Assembly (NCBI RefSeq): GCF_014268755.2
Contig: NZ_CP077093.1
Coordinates: forward strand, 4,204,001 to 4,268,000
DNA from: Pseudomonas vanderleydeniana
Lineage (GTDB): Bacteria; Pseudomonadota; Gammaproteobacteria; Pseudomonadales; Pseudomonadaceae
Direction of reading: 5' to 3'
DNA length: 64,000 nt
A program made the position numbers and the translations under genes. The notes below the pieces were generated by a model, which had not been told where the DNA came from, made no database searches, and was given only the letters and a program-made list of their open reading frames with translations. Shown here piece by piece: positions 24,854-34,360 of the stretch. Numbering within the stretch: position 1 is the stretch's first letter; every line of letters starts with the position of its first letter.

Positions 24854-27028
24854 ATGGACAAGGCTTATCGCCACCTGGGCCAGGGCCCCTTCGCCCCGCG
24901 GCTGGCCCTTGGGCTGCTGATGGCTGCCAGCCTGCCGGCGACACAGGCCGCTGAGACCCAGTTGCCGGCAGTCAATGTGGTGGGTGAGGACAACAGTGGC
25001 TACCGCGCCGACAGCGCCTCGGTGGCCGGGTTCGACAGTGCCCCCCTGCGTGATACGCCGGCCTCGGTTTCGGTCATCACCGATTCGTTGATCAAGGACC
25101 AGCAGGCGCGCCTGCTCAGTGAAGTGCTGCGCAACGACGCGGCGGTAGGCCAGAGCTACGCGCCGGTCGGCTACTACGAGAACTTCAACGTGCGCGGCTT
25201 TGCCCTGAACGCCGCCAACAGCTACCGGATCAATGGCCGCAGCATCACGGGTGAGCAGAACGTGGGCCTTGAGAACAAGCAGCAGGTCGAAGTGCTCAAG
25301 GGCCTGTCGGGCCTTGAAAGCGGCGCCAGCGAACCGGGCGGTGTGATCAACTACGTGACCAAGCGCCCGGCCGATGTGCGCTCGGTCACCGTGTCCACCG
25401 ACGACCGCGGCAGCGGCTACCTGGCCACCGATGTCGGCGGCTGGTTCGGTCCCGAGCAGCAGTTTGGCCTGCGGGCCAACGTGGCCCATGAAGACATCCA
25501 TTCCTACATCGAGCACACCAACGGCAAGCGCGATTTCGCTTCCCTGGCCTTCGACTGGAACATCAGCCCCGACACCCTGCTGCAACTGGACGTCGAGTAC
25601 CAGAACAAGCAGCAGCGCTCGGCCCCCGGCTACCAGTTGCTTGGCGGCACCGAGCTGCCCCACGGTGCCTCGCCACGCAAGCTGCTGGGCCACCAGAGCG
25701 GTTCGCCGCAGGTGGGCAGCGATGCGCTGAACATCAACGGTCTGTTCGAGTACCACTTCAACGACAGTTGGAAAGGCAGCCTGAGCGCTTCGCGCAGCCG
25801 GGTGGTGATCGATGACTACAGTTCGTTTGCCTGGGGGTGCTATGGCTCGACCAGTTGTGGAACAGCCAAGGTCCCCAACTACTTCAGTCCTGAAGGCAAC
25901 TACGACATCTACGACTTCCGCAGTCCCGACGATACCCGGCGCAACGACGAGATCCAGGCCGCCCTCAGTGGCCATTTCGACGCCGGCGGCCTTGGGCACG
26001 AACTGACCGTGGGTACCAGCGCCTTCCGGCGTGTGGTCGACCAGCACGATGCGATCAACGAGATGATCGGCAGCGGCAACATCGGCAGTGACCCTGAGAA
26101 CTTCCCGCGTTACGACGGCGCCATCGGCCCCTCCTACCGCCATCTGGACAGCCGCCAGTACGGTCTATTCGCCACGGACCGCATCCACTTCAACGAACAG
26201 TGGCAGACGATCATTGGAGGCCGTGAAGTGCGCCTGGACGAACGGACCTTCGACCAGGCCGGCGAAACCACCCGGCATACCCGGCAATACGTGTTCCTGC
26301 CCGAGGCCGCACTGATCTACAAGCCGATCGAAGACCTGTCGCTGTATACCCGCTACAGCAAGGGCCTGTCCCTGGGAGGTACCGCGCCGTGGTTCGCCAC
26401 CAATCAGTACGAAACCCTGGCCCCGACCCTCTCGCACCAGATCGAAGCCGGGATCAAGTACGACTGGCGCCGCATGACCCTCGCCGCCGCCCTGTTCCAG
26501 ATCCGCCAGGGCTACCAGTACGCCAAGCCTGACGGCAACGGCGACTTCACCTTCGTCCAGCAGGGCCAGCAGAAGAACACCGGCCTGGAGCTGTCGGCCA
26601 ATGGCTGGGCGACCCAGCGCCTGCAGATCGCCGCCAGCGTCGCGGCGATTCGGGCACGGGTCACCGACACCGGCACGCCGAGCTACGAGGGGCACCAGGC
26701 GATCAACGTGCCGCGGCTGCGCGCCAGCCTGTCCGGCGACTACGCCCTACCCTGGGTCGATGGCCTGGCGCTGCTCGGCGGTATGCAATACAGCGGTCGC
26801 AAGTACGCCAGCCATGAAGGTGGAGTCGAAACCGGCGCCTATGCGATCTTCAACGTCGGCAGCCGCTACAGCACCCGTATCGACGGCTATGACACGGTGT
26901 TCCGCCTGACCGTGGACAACCTGTTCGACAAACGCTACTGGCGTGATGTCGGCGAGTACATCGGCGACGACTACCTGTTCCAGGGCGCGCCGCTGACGGC
27001 GCGCCTGAGTGCCTCAGTCAATTTCTGA
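24854..27028 (+). CDS. TonB-dependent siderophore receptor
   Basis: 724-residue outer-membrane receptor. Signal peptide to about residue 35 (ASLPATQAAE), plug domain with DTPASVSVITDSLIKDQQ and QQVEVLKGLSGLESGASEPG, then a 22-strand barrel ending in an aromatic C-terminus (LTARLSASVNF). I use ATG 24854 (GAGGAA upstream). It imports an iron chelate with TonB energy; the ligand is not evident. No sigma/anti-sigma pair or siderophore genes are adjacent, and no convincing Fur box is seen upstream. Confidence 0.93.
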   Translation: MDKAYRHLGQGPFAPRLALGLLMAASLPATQAAETQLPAVNVVGEDNSGYRADSASVAGFDSAPLRDTPASVSVITDSLIKDQQARLLSEVLRNDAAVGQSYAPVGYYENFNVRGFALNAANSYRINGRSITGEQNVGLENKQQVEVLKGLSGLESGASEPGGVINYVTKRPADVRSVTVSTDDRGSGYLATDVGGWFGPEQQFGLRANVAHEDIHSYIEHTNGKRDFASLAFDWNISPDTLLQLDVEYQNKQQRSAPGYQLLGGTELPHGASPRKLLGHQSGSPQVGSDALNINGLFEYHFNDSWKGSLSASRSRVVIDDYSSFAWGCYGSTSCGTAKVPNYFSPEGNYDIYDFRSPDDTRRNDEIQAALSGHFDAGGLGHELTVGTSAFRRVVDQHDAINEMIGSGNIGSDPENFPRYDGAIGPSYRHLDSRQYGLFATDRIHFNEQWQTIIGGREVRLDERTFDQAGETTRHTRQYVFLPEAALIYKPIEDLSLYTRYSKGLSLGGTAPWFATNQYETLAPTLSHQIEAGIKYDWRRMTLAAALFQIRQGYQYAKPDGNGDFTFVQQGQQKNTGLELSANGWATQRLQIAASVAAIRARVTDTGTPSYEGHQAINVPRLRASLSGDYALPWVDGLALLGGMQYSGRKYASHEGGVETGAYAIFNVGSRYSTRIDGYDTVFRLTVDNLFDKRYWRDVGEYIGDDYLFQGAPLTARLSASVNF

Positions 27029-27039
27029 GGACATCAACC

Positions 27040-27663
27040 TCACGGCGTGCCGTTTCGCCCATGCAGGCGGAACCCGGCACGCTGGCTCAGGCGTTCGTAA
27101 TACGCGCTGACGGCGGGAAAGTCCGGATGGGCCAGCGGGGTCTCGAACCAGCGGTTCACCGACAGCCCGATCGGAATGTCCGCCAGCGAGAACTCGCCGC
27201 CGCTGACGTACGCGCCCGTCGCCTCGAGCTGCCGGTCAAGGATCGCCATGTGCCTGGACCATTGCCGACAACCCTCTGCAAGCGCTTCAGGGTCCTGGTG
27301 GGCAGGGCTGCGCCGAACCAGCGACATGAAGGCATAGCCCCAGGACTTGTTGAAGTCGGTGGCCTGCCAGTCCATCCATTGATCCACCCGTGCCCTGGCC
27401 TTTGCGTCTGCGGGGTACAGGTGCAGGGCGTTGGCCTGGTTCGCCAGGTACCTGATGATGGTGTTGGACTCCCACAGGACGAAACCCTCGTCATCGATCA
27501 CCGGCACCATGGCATTGGGGTTCAAGGCCATGAATTCAGGGTTGTGGGTCTCCCTGAAACCGGAGCCCCAGTCCTGGCGCTCGAAAGGTATCTGCAACTC
27601 GGCGCAGGTCCAGAGCACCTTGCGCACATTGATCGATGAGGCCTTACCCAATATCTGCAGCAT
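27040..27663 (-). CDS. glutathione S-transferase family protein
   Basis: 207 residues: N-terminal thioredoxin-like domain with the glutathione-binding segment [20 protein letters not shown] (ES motif), then an all-helical domain with the N-capping box FSLADIPIG. It starts [16 protein letters not shown], where the Ser near residue 9-10 is the probable activating residue. It is convergent with the TonB receptor gene, with only 11 bp between stops. Substrate unknown. Confidence 0.92.
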   Translation of the reverse strand: MLQILGKASSINVRKVLWTCAELQIPFERQDWGSGFRETHNPEFMALNPNAMVPVIDDEGFVLWESNTIIRYLANQANALHLYPADAKARARVDQWMDWQATDFNKSWGYAFMSLVRRSPAHQDPEALAEGCRQWSRHMAILDRQLEATGAYVSGGEFSLADIPIGLSVNRWFETPLAHPDFPAVSAYYERLSQRAGFRLHGRNGTP

Positions 27664-27737
27664 TCCATCTCCTTATGATCGGTGAGTACCCGCCCCGCCG
27701 ACATTACCCTACCCACGGGAAATCCTGAACGCGACGT

Positions 27738-28634
27738 TTAGGACCGGCCCTCGATGCGGTCCAGCCGCTCGCGCAGGAACTCGATGAACGCCTGCACCGG
27801 CCGCGAGGCCTGGCGGTGCTGCGGGTACACCGCCGACAGCACCAGCGGCTCGGGGCGCAGGTCATTCAATACCGGTACCAGGCGCCCCTCCTCCAATGCC
27901 GAACCGACGATGAACAGCGGCAGATAGGTGATCCCCATGCCGGCAATGGCGGCGTCCCTGAGCAGGTCACCGTTGTTGACCCGCATCCGCCCGGTGACGT
28001 TGACCACCACCGGCTTGCCCGGCCCGGTGAAACGCCACTGCACCTGACGGCCGTGGCCGTACGGCAGGCAGTCGTGGAAATGCAGGTCGTCAGGCTTGTG
28101 TGGCGTGCCGCGCTCGGCGAGGTACTCGGGGCTGGCGCAATACACCCGGTCGATGCTGGCGATGCGGCGGGCGATCAACGTCGAGTCCTCGAGCGTACCG
28201 ATCCGCAGCGCCAGGTCATACCCCTCACCGAGCAGGTCCACCGGCCGGTCGCTGAGATCGACCTCGACGCTGACTTCGCCATAACGCTGCAGGAACGGCG
28301 GCAGCAGGCAACCCAGGTGCGCCAGGGCGAACGACAACGGTGCACTCAGGCGAATGGTGCCGCGCGGCTCCGCAGTCTGGCCGGCGATGCCCTGTTCCAC
28401 CTGTTCGACCTCGGCCAGCAGGCGCAGGGCCGACTCGTAGTAGCTCTGGCCCAGGGGCGTGACATCCAGGCGCCGGGTCGAACGGTTGAGCAGCCGGACC
28501 CCCAGGCGCTCTTCGAGTTGCATCAGGCGCCGACTGACGAACTGCTTGGACAGACCCAACTGGTCGGCCGCGGAAGTGAAGCTGCCGGAGTCCATCACCT
28601 GGCAGAAAATACGCATATCTTCGAAGGGGTTCAT
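27738..28634 (-). CDS. LysR-family regulator
   Basis: 298 residues, HTH MNPFEDMRIFCQVMDSGSFT and SKQFVSRRLMQLEERLG, effector domain of the CrgA/DsdC-like type. Start at 28634 next to a GGAGTGAC ribosome-binding site. It is divergent from the exported esterase gene, separated by about 150 bp, and probably controls it. Confidence 0.92.
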   Translation of the reverse strand: MNPFEDMRIFCQVMDSGSFTSAADQLGLSKQFVSRRLMQLEERLGVRLLNRSTRRLDVTPLGQSYYESALRLLAEVEQVEQGIAGQTAEPRGTIRLSAPLSFALAHLGCLLPPFLQRYGEVSVEVDLSDRPVDLLGEGYDLALRIGTLEDSTLIARRIASIDRVYCASPEYLAERGTPHKPDDLHFHDCLPYGHGRQVQWRFTGPGKPVVVNVTGRMRVNNGDLLRDAAIAGMGITYLPLFIVGSALEEGRLVPVLNDLRPEPLVLSAVYPQHRQASRPVQAFIEFLRERLDRIEGRS

Positions 28635-28783
28635 TGTCACTCCCTGGTTGACAGTAAAACGCTTTATAGCCGCTTTTTCATGTTCTGGCATCCCATTAAT
28701 CTGTTCACACGTTGCAGCGACAGCCACTGAGACGGTCGCCAAACGCACTTAACGCAGATCAATCAAATCAAAAGGATTTCACC

Positions 28784-29803
28784 ATGAACATCGTACAAAA
28801 GACCCTGACCACTACCCTGCTGGCCCTGAGCGTTGGCCAGGCCTTCGCCGCCGGCAGCACCGGTGTCGAACATAACACCCAGGCCTTCCTCGATGCCCTC
28901 GCCGCTGGCGGTGGCGGTCCCCTGGAGCAACTGAGCCCCCGTGACGCCCGGGCGGTACTGACCGGCGCACAGGCTTCGGTGAAGGTCGACCTCTCGGGTA
29001 TCGAAGTCAGCGAGCGCTCGATTCAGGTCAACGGCCAGCCGGTCACCCTGAAGATCGTTCGCCCGGCCAAGGTCAAGGGCCCGCTGCCCGCGTTCATGTT
29101 CTTCCACGGCGGCGGCTGGGTACTGGGTGATTTCCCGACTCACCAGCGCCTGATCCGCGACCTGGTGGTCGACTCCGGAGCGGTAGCGGTCTACGTCGAC
29201 TACACGCCGTCGCCGGAAGCGCGCTACCCGACCGCGATCAACCAGGCCTACGGCGCCACCGAATGGGTCGCCGAGCACGGCAAGGACATCGGTGTCGACA
29301 GCAAGCGCCTGGCGGTGGCCGGCAACAGCGTCGGCGGCAACATGGCGGCAGTCGTGGCGCTGATGGCCAAGGAACGCAAGACCCCGCAACTGCGCTTCCA
29401 ACTGCTGCTGTGGCCGGTGACCGATGCGCACTTCGAAACGGCGTCGTACCAGCAGTTCGCCGAGGGGCACTTCCTGACCAAGGGCATGATGAAGTGGTTC
29501 TGGGACAACTACACCACCGACAGCGCCGAGCGGGCACAGATCCACGCCTCGCCTCTGCAGGCCAGCACCGAACAGCTTCGCGGCCTGCCGCCAGCGCTGG
29601 TGCAGACCGCCGAATTCGACGTGCTGCGTGACGAAGGCGAAGCCTATGCCCGTCACCTGGATGCGGCCGGTGTGCCAGTGACCAGCGTGCGCTACAACGG
29701 CATGATCCACGACTTCGGCCTGCTCAACCCGCTGAACGGGATTCCTGAAGTGAAAGCGGCGATGCGTCAGGCGGCCCTGGAACTCAAGACCCACCTGAAG
29801 TAA
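28784..29803 (+). CDS. exported alpha/beta hydrolase (hormone-sensitive-lipase type)
   Basis: 339 residues. Signal peptide of about 22 residues (ALSVGQAFA) indicates export to the periplasm or beyond. The oxyanion motif HGGGW (His108) and nucleophile Ser182 in GNSVGG are present, with Asp in TAEFDVLRDEG and His in GMIHDFG completing the triad. It should hydrolyse short-chain esters or related compounds. Most members of this class are cytoplasmic, so the signal peptide is a notable point. AAAGGA precedes ATG 28784. Confidence 0.9.
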   Translation: MNIVQKTLTTTLLALSVGQAFAAGSTGVEHNTQAFLDALAAGGGGPLEQLSPRDARAVLTGAQASVKVDLSGIEVSERSIQVNGQPVTLKIVRPAKVKGPLPAFMFFHGGGWVLGDFPTHQRLIRDLVVDSGAVAVYVDYTPSPEARYPTAINQAYGATEWVAEHGKDIGVDSKRLAVAGNSVGGNMAAVVALMAKERKTPQLRFQLLLWPVTDAHFETASYQQFAEGHFLTKGMMKWFWDNYTTDSAERAQIHASPLQASTEQLRGLPPALVQTAEFDVLRDEGEAYARHLDAAGVPVTSVRYNGMIHDFGLLNPLNGIPEVKAAMRQAALELKTHLK

Positions 29804-29850
29804 GCCCGCAAACGAAAAACGAGCGGTCAAGGATGACCCTTCCATGCAGA

Positions 29851-29890
29851 AAAACCCGCCGCAACGAGAGGGCTCGTTGCGGCGGGTTTT
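29851..29890. terminator. bidirectional terminator
   Basis: Perfect 18-bp inverted repeat starting AAAACCCGCCGCAACGAG with loop AGGG and ending in GGGTTTT. A-tract and T-tract at the ends serve both the esterase gene and the convergent isochorismatase-family gene. Confidence 0.95.
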
Positions 29891-29908
29891 GCGTTATCGC
29901 AAAAAAGC

Positions 29909-30535
29909 TTACTTGGCTGTCAGCGCCGCGTAGCTGTTCATCAGGTTGCGGTAGTTCGGGATACGCTGCGACAGCAGGTTGCCCAGGCCTTCGATGTCGT
30001 TGCGCCAGTCACGGTGCAGCTCACAGGCCACTGCGAACCAGTTCATCATCTGCGCGCCGGCTTGAGTCATGCGGTTCCAGGCAGCCTGTTGCACGGTGTC
30101 GTTGAAGGTGCCGGAAGCATCGGTCACGACGAACACGTCGAAGCCTTCAGCCAGCGCCGACAGGGTTGGGAACGCCACGCAAACGTCGGTCACCACACCA
30201 GCGATGATCAGTTGCTTGCGGCCGGTGGCCTTGATCGCCTTGACGAAGTCTTCGTTGTCCCAGGCGTTGATCTGGCCTGGACGGGCGATGTAGGGCGCGT
30301 CCGGGAACATTTCCTTCAGCTCTGGAACCAGCGGGCCGTTGGGGCCCTGTTCGAAGCTGGTGGTCAGGATGGTGGGCAGGTTGAAGAACTTGGCGCAGTC
30401 GGCCAGGGCCAGCACGTTGTTCTTGAACTCGTTCGGCGAGAAGTCCTGTACCAGCGAGATCAGGCCGGTCTGGTGGTCGACCAGCAGAACCACCGCATCA
30501 TTTTTGTCCAGGCGTTTGTAAGGAACGTTACTCAT
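29909..30535 (-). CDS. isochorismatase-family hydrolase (YcaC-like)
   Basis: 208 residues. The cysteine-hydrolase triad is Asp20 (LLVDHQTG), Lys near 74 or 107 and Cys119 in VVTDVCVAFPT, which carries the usual cis-peptide Val-Val-Thr before the cysteine. It resembles E. coli YcaC, an octameric enzyme of uncertain substrate. It is the last gene of a minus-strand group with the amidohydrolase and DoxX genes. Confidence 0.9.
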   Translation of the reverse strand: MSNVPYKRLDKNDAVVLLVDHQTGLISLVQDFSPNEFKNNVLALADCAKFFNLPTILTTSFEQGPNGPLVPELKEMFPDAPYIARPGQINAWDNEDFVKAIKATGRKQLIIAGVVTDVCVAFPTLSALAEGFDVFVVTDASGTFNDTVQQAAWNRMTQAGAQMMNWFAVACELHRDWRNDIEGLGNLLSQRIPNYRNLMNSYAALTAK

Positions 30536-30606
30536 TTCGAGACTCCATCATGGGTAGGGACGAGTTGTGGCGCCGGCCAGCATGACCGGCGCCGAGGGGT
30601 GGGAAA

Positions 30607-32445
30607 TCAGAAGGCGAAGCAGGAACAGCCGAAGGCGCCCCAGAAGCCCTGGAAGTCGCTGATCGGCACGTTCGAATGACGGGCCCGCTCATGACCATGG
30701 GCGTGTACGGCACAAGGGCCGCTGCACAGGTGGACTTGCGCCTGCATCGGCGCATTCTGACGCCAGTGCCCTGGCACCTTGGCCACTGGCGACCAGTCCG
30801 GCAGCACCGGCAGGTTGCCCGGGCCCAGCTTCTCGAAGTTCTCGGCGGCGTAGACCACCTTGCCGCCAACCACGGTCAGCACCGACTCGATCCACTTGAT
30901 CGCTTCTTCCTCGACGCTGAAGAAGTCAGCGCTCAGGGCCGCCAGGTCAGCCAGCTGACCGACCTTGATCTGGCCTTTCTTGCCCTGTTCGGAGGAGAAC
31001 CAGGCGCTGCCATGGGTGAACAGTTCCAGTGCGGTTTCGCGCGACAGGCCTTCCTCGTAGAGCGCCAGGCCGCCCACGGTACGACCGCTGACCAGCCAGT
31101 ACAGCGAGGTCCACGGGTTGTAGCTGGACACGCGGGTGGCGTCGGTACCGGCACCGACCGGCACACCTTCGGCCAGCATGCGCTTGATCGGTGGCGTGGC
31201 TTCGGCAGCCTTGGAACCGTAGCGATCGACGAAGTACTCGCCCTGGAACGCCATGCGGTCCTGGATCGCGATACCACCGCCCAGCGCACGAACACGCTCG
31301 ATGTTCTGCGGGGTAATGGTTTCGGCATGGTCGAAGAACCAGGGCAGGCCGTTGAACGGAATGTCACGGTTGACCTTCTCGAATACATCGAGCATGCGGC
31401 TGATGGATTCGTTGTAGGTGGCGTGCAGGCGGAACGGCCAGCGATGCTCGACCAGGTGGCGGACCACAGGCTCCAGGTCGGCCTCCATGCTGGCTGGCAG
31501 GTCCGGACGCGGCTCGAGGAAATCCTCGAAGTCGGCGGCGGAGAACACCAGCATCTCGCCAGCGCCGTTGTGGCGCAGGAAGTCATCGCCCTGGTGCAGC
31601 TTGACGCTACCGGTCCAGTTCTTGAAGTCGGCCAGTTCTTCCTTGGGCTTCTGGGTGAACAGGTTGTAGGCGATGCGCACCGTCAACTGCTGTTCCTTGG
31701 CCAGCTGCTCGATCACCTGGTAGTCATCGGGGTAGTTCTGGAAACCGCCACCGGCGTCGATCGCGCTGGTCAGGCCCAGGCGATTGAGTTCGCGCATGAA
31801 CTGGCGGGTCGAGTTGACCTGGTACTCCAGGGGCAGCTTGGGCCCCTTGGCCAGGGTCGAGTAGAGAATCATCGCGTTCGGGCGGGCCACCAGCATGCCG
31901 GTCGGCTCGCCGTTGCTGTCACGCACGATCTCGCCACCTGGCGGGTTCGGGGTGTCACGGGTGTAGCCGACCACCCGCAGGGCCGCGCGGTTGAGCAAGG
32001 CGCGGTCGTACAGGTGCAGTACGAACACCGGGGTGTCAGGTGCGGCCTGGTTGAGTTCTTCCAGGGTCGGCATGCGTTTCTCGGCGAACTGGAACTCGTT
32101 CCAGCCACCCACCACACGTACCCACTGCGGGGTTGGGGTGCGGTCAGCCTGGTCCTTGAGCATGCGCAGGGCGTCGGCCAACGACGGCACGCCTTCCCAG
32201 CGCAGTTCGAGGTTGTAGTTCAGGCCACCACGGATCAGGTGCAGGTGCGAGTCGTTCAGACCCGGGATCACGCAACGGCCCTTGAGGTCGATGAGCTGGG
32301 TGTCCGAACCCCTCAGGGCCATGGCCTCGGCATCGGTGCCGACCGCGACGAAACGGCCTTCACGGATGGCCACGGCGCTGGCGCGGGGTTTCTCACGGTC
32401 AACGGTATGGAACAGACCATTGAACAGAATCAGATCGGCGTTCAT
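30607..32445 (-). CDS. amidohydrolase family 3 (YtcJ-like) with Cys/His-rich C-terminal tail
   Basis: 612 residues. Composite N-terminal domain MNADLILFNGLFHTVD, metal-binding DSHLHL near residue 64, FDHAETI and GTDATRVSSYNPW later: the YtcJ-type metal-dependent hydrolase pattern. Residues after about 567 are unusual: CSGPCAVHAHGHERARHS, then a final FGCSCFAF, giving a cluster of four Cys and four His that could bind metal or a [Fe-S]-like centre. Substrate unknown. The YcaC-like and DoxX genes flank it on the same strand. Confidence 0.88.
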   Translation of the reverse strand: MNADLILFNGLFHTVDREKPRASAVAIREGRFVAVGTDAEAMALRGSDTQLIDLKGRCVIPGLNDSHLHLIRGGLNYNLELRWEGVPSLADALRMLKDQADRTPTPQWVRVVGGWNEFQFAEKRMPTLEELNQAAPDTPVFVLHLYDRALLNRAALRVVGYTRDTPNPPGGEIVRDSNGEPTGMLVARPNAMILYSTLAKGPKLPLEYQVNSTRQFMRELNRLGLTSAIDAGGGFQNYPDDYQVIEQLAKEQQLTVRIAYNLFTQKPKEELADFKNWTGSVKLHQGDDFLRHNGAGEMLVFSAADFEDFLEPRPDLPASMEADLEPVVRHLVEHRWPFRLHATYNESISRMLDVFEKVNRDIPFNGLPWFFDHAETITPQNIERVRALGGGIAIQDRMAFQGEYFVDRYGSKAAEATPPIKRMLAEGVPVGAGTDATRVSSYNPWTSLYWLVSGRTVGGLALYEEGLSRETALELFTHGSAWFSSEQGKKGQIKVGQLADLAALSADFFSVEEEAIKWIESVLTVVGGKVVYAAENFEKLGPGNLPVLPDWSPVAKVPGHWRQNAPMQAQVHLCSGPCAVHAHGHERARHSNVPISDFQGFWGAFGCSCFAF

Positions 32446-32493
32446 CGCTTCTCCTTCGACAGGGTATGAGTGAAAAAAAGGTTCGCCAGCGGC

Positions 32494-32910
32494 TCAGGCA
32501 ATGCGCCAGATCCCGGCGAAACGATGGTTGAGCGCCAGTCGTCCGGGACCGGCGATGAAAAGGCTGGTGAAGAGGATCAGCAGCAGCCAGGCGAACTGGC
32601 CCTCGGCGATCGTCCACTCCGGGTGCACGAACACCAGGGCCACCAGCAACACAGAGAGAATAGGCAAGCACGCCAGGCGCACCAGCACGCCGGCGATGAT
32701 CAGCAGCGGGCAGAACACTTCGGCGAAGATCGCCAGCATCAGGGTCAGGTTTGCCCCCAGGTGGAAGGGGTCTTCGATGTTCTGCAGCTCGGTGCTGTAG
32801 TGCAGCAGTTTCGGCAGGCCATGGACCCACAGCAGAAACACCGCGGCGCTGACGCGCATGAACAGCAATCCGAGGGCCTGCGCCCGTTCATTCCAGCACG
32901 AAGCGTTCAT
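32494..32910 (-). CDS. DoxX-family membrane protein
   Basis: 138 residues, four predicted helices, with the DoxX features RVSAAVFLLWVHGLPKL and AEVFCPLLIIAGVLVRLA. The start at 32910 (MNASCWNERAQALG) puts the first helix near residue 15. DoxX-like proteins are small quinone-associated or sulphur-metabolism membrane subunits of mostly unknown function. First gene of the unit that continues into the amidohydrolase. Confidence 0.87.
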   Translation of the reverse strand: MNASCWNERAQALGLLFMRVSAAVFLLWVHGLPKLLHYSTELQNIEDPFHLGANLTLMLAIFAEVFCPLLIIAGVLVRLACLPILSVLLVALVFVHPEWTIAEGQFAWLLLILFTSLFIAGPGRLALNHRFAGIWRIA

Positions 32911-33078
32911 GATCCACCCATCACCAAAAGAAACCACCGGCATCAGGGAGGCCGGACTGTTCAGCGATAGTGCGGGTGCGGGCTGCGGAAAAATTGAATG
33001 TACGTGCTCTCTTTCCGCAAGAGCGCCGTCAAGTGTTCATTGCGAGCGCCCTGGAGGCATGGCAAGGCGTGCGGGCCT

Positions 33079-33170
33079 GTTCGCGGATAAATCCGGCTCC
33101 CACAGTTTGCGTTGATCACACGATTTGTGGGCGGCACGGTACCTTGTGGGAGCCGGATTTATCCGCGAAC
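33079..33170. repeat. REP doublet between DoxX and LysR genes
   Basis: Perfect 26-bp inverted repeat: arms 33079-33104 and 33145-33170 (GTTCGCGGATAAATCCGGCT and onwards). This is a common Pseudomonas REP form. It lies between the 5' end of the DoxX unit and the 3' end of a LysR gene. Confidence 0.85.
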
Positions 33171-33186
33171 AAGCCCCACCTGACCG

Positions 33187-34110
33187 CTAGGGTGGAGGAA
33201 TATCCAGCGGGGCGGACATGAATTGCGCAATCCGCGAACGCAGCCAGCGCTCGGCCGGGTCGTTGTCGTGCACGCCGCTCCAGGCCATCGAGAGCTGCGC
33301 CGCATCGATCTCGAACGGTGGATCCTCGGCCCGCAGGGCGCAGCCTTCGACCAGGGCACAGGCGGCATAGTCGGGCACGGTGGCGATCATCTCGGTGCCC
33401 GCCAGCAGCGCCCGCAACCCGCTGAACTGCGGCACGCCCAGCACTACACGGCGGCTGCGACCGATCTTCGCCAGGTCCAGGTCGATGTTGCCGCTCAGGT
33501 CGCCGGAGAACGACACCATCGCGTGGGGGCGCTCGCAGTATTCGTCCAGGGTCAGCGGCCCTGGGCGATCGTCGCCGCGCAGCACCTTGCAGGGAATGTC
33601 GCGCAGCATCTTGCGCTTGGCATTGGCCGGCAGTTCGGTGGTGTAGCTGACACCGACGGAGATCTCCCCGGAAGCCAGCAGCGAGGGCATCAACAGGTAG
33701 TTGGCCCGACGCACCACGACGATGATGCCCGGCGCCTCTTCACGCAGCTGGCTCAGCAATGGCGGGAAAAGACCAAACTCGGCGTCGTCGGACAGGCCGA
33801 TGCGAAACACGTCGCGACTGGTGGCCGGGTCGAAGTCCTTGGCCCGGCTGACCGCCCCGGAGATAGTGTCCATCGCCGGCTGCAGCTCCTTGAGAATCGC
33901 CAGGGCCCGTGCCGTCGGTTCCATGCCGCGACCGTTGCGCAGCAGCAGCGGATCGTCGAACAGGTCGCGCAGACGCCCCAGCGCGGCGCTTACGGCTGGT
34001 TGGCCCATGAAGAGCTTTTCCGCCACCCGGGTCAGGTTCTTTTCAAACATCAGGGCTTCGAAAATCACCAGCAGGTTCATGTCGACGCGGCGCAGGTCAT
34101 TTCGGTTCAT
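33187..34110 (-). CDS. LysR-family regulator (NodD/SyrM-like subgroup)
   Basis: 307 residues. HTH MNRNDLRRVDMNLLVIFEAL and GQPAVSAALGRLRDLFDDPL belong to the subgroup with the LLVxFxALxxExNLT pattern, usually regulators of aromatic or acyl-compound genes. ATG 34110 follows GGAGAGAG. It is upstream, on the same strand, of the DoxX/amidohydrolase/isochorismatase unit, which it may regulate. Confidence 0.9.
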   Translation of the reverse strand: MNRNDLRRVDMNLLVIFEALMFEKNLTRVAEKLFMGQPAVSAALGRLRDLFDDPLLLRNGRGMEPTARALAILKELQPAMDTISGAVSRAKDFDPATSRDVFRIGLSDDAEFGLFPPLLSQLREEAPGIIVVVRRANYLLMPSLLASGEISVGVSYTTELPANAKRKMLRDIPCKVLRGDDRPGPLTLDEYCERPHAMVSFSGDLSGNIDLDLAKIGRSRRVVLGVPQFSGLRALLAGTEMIATVPDYAACALVEGCALRAEDPPFEIDAAQLSMAWSGVHDNDPAERWLRSRIAQFMSAPLDIPPP

Positions 34111-34360
34111 CGGCACTCTCTCCTCGCGAGTCAGCCTGGGGCGATCCTCCAGTATCCATCGGCGCCCCATCCCGATACTTGAAAGGATGTGCTGACTTGC
34201 CAGGCGTACCCGCCGAGGCGGAATTAACAACGTTTAACTCGCCCCTTAACGCCCCTCATCCAAGAATGGTGACCTCAACCCCTACCGGTATTCCCCGTGG
34301 GACGGTGCTGACTCAACGTGCTGTGTGCCAGCGCCTCTCCCCCCGACACGGACTTTGGTC

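Noticed and set aside
23867..26143. Long antisense frame (758 codons) across the COG4705 and TonB-receptor genes
   Set aside because: It crosses two oppositely oriented genes with clear domains; no start signal and no recognisable protein.
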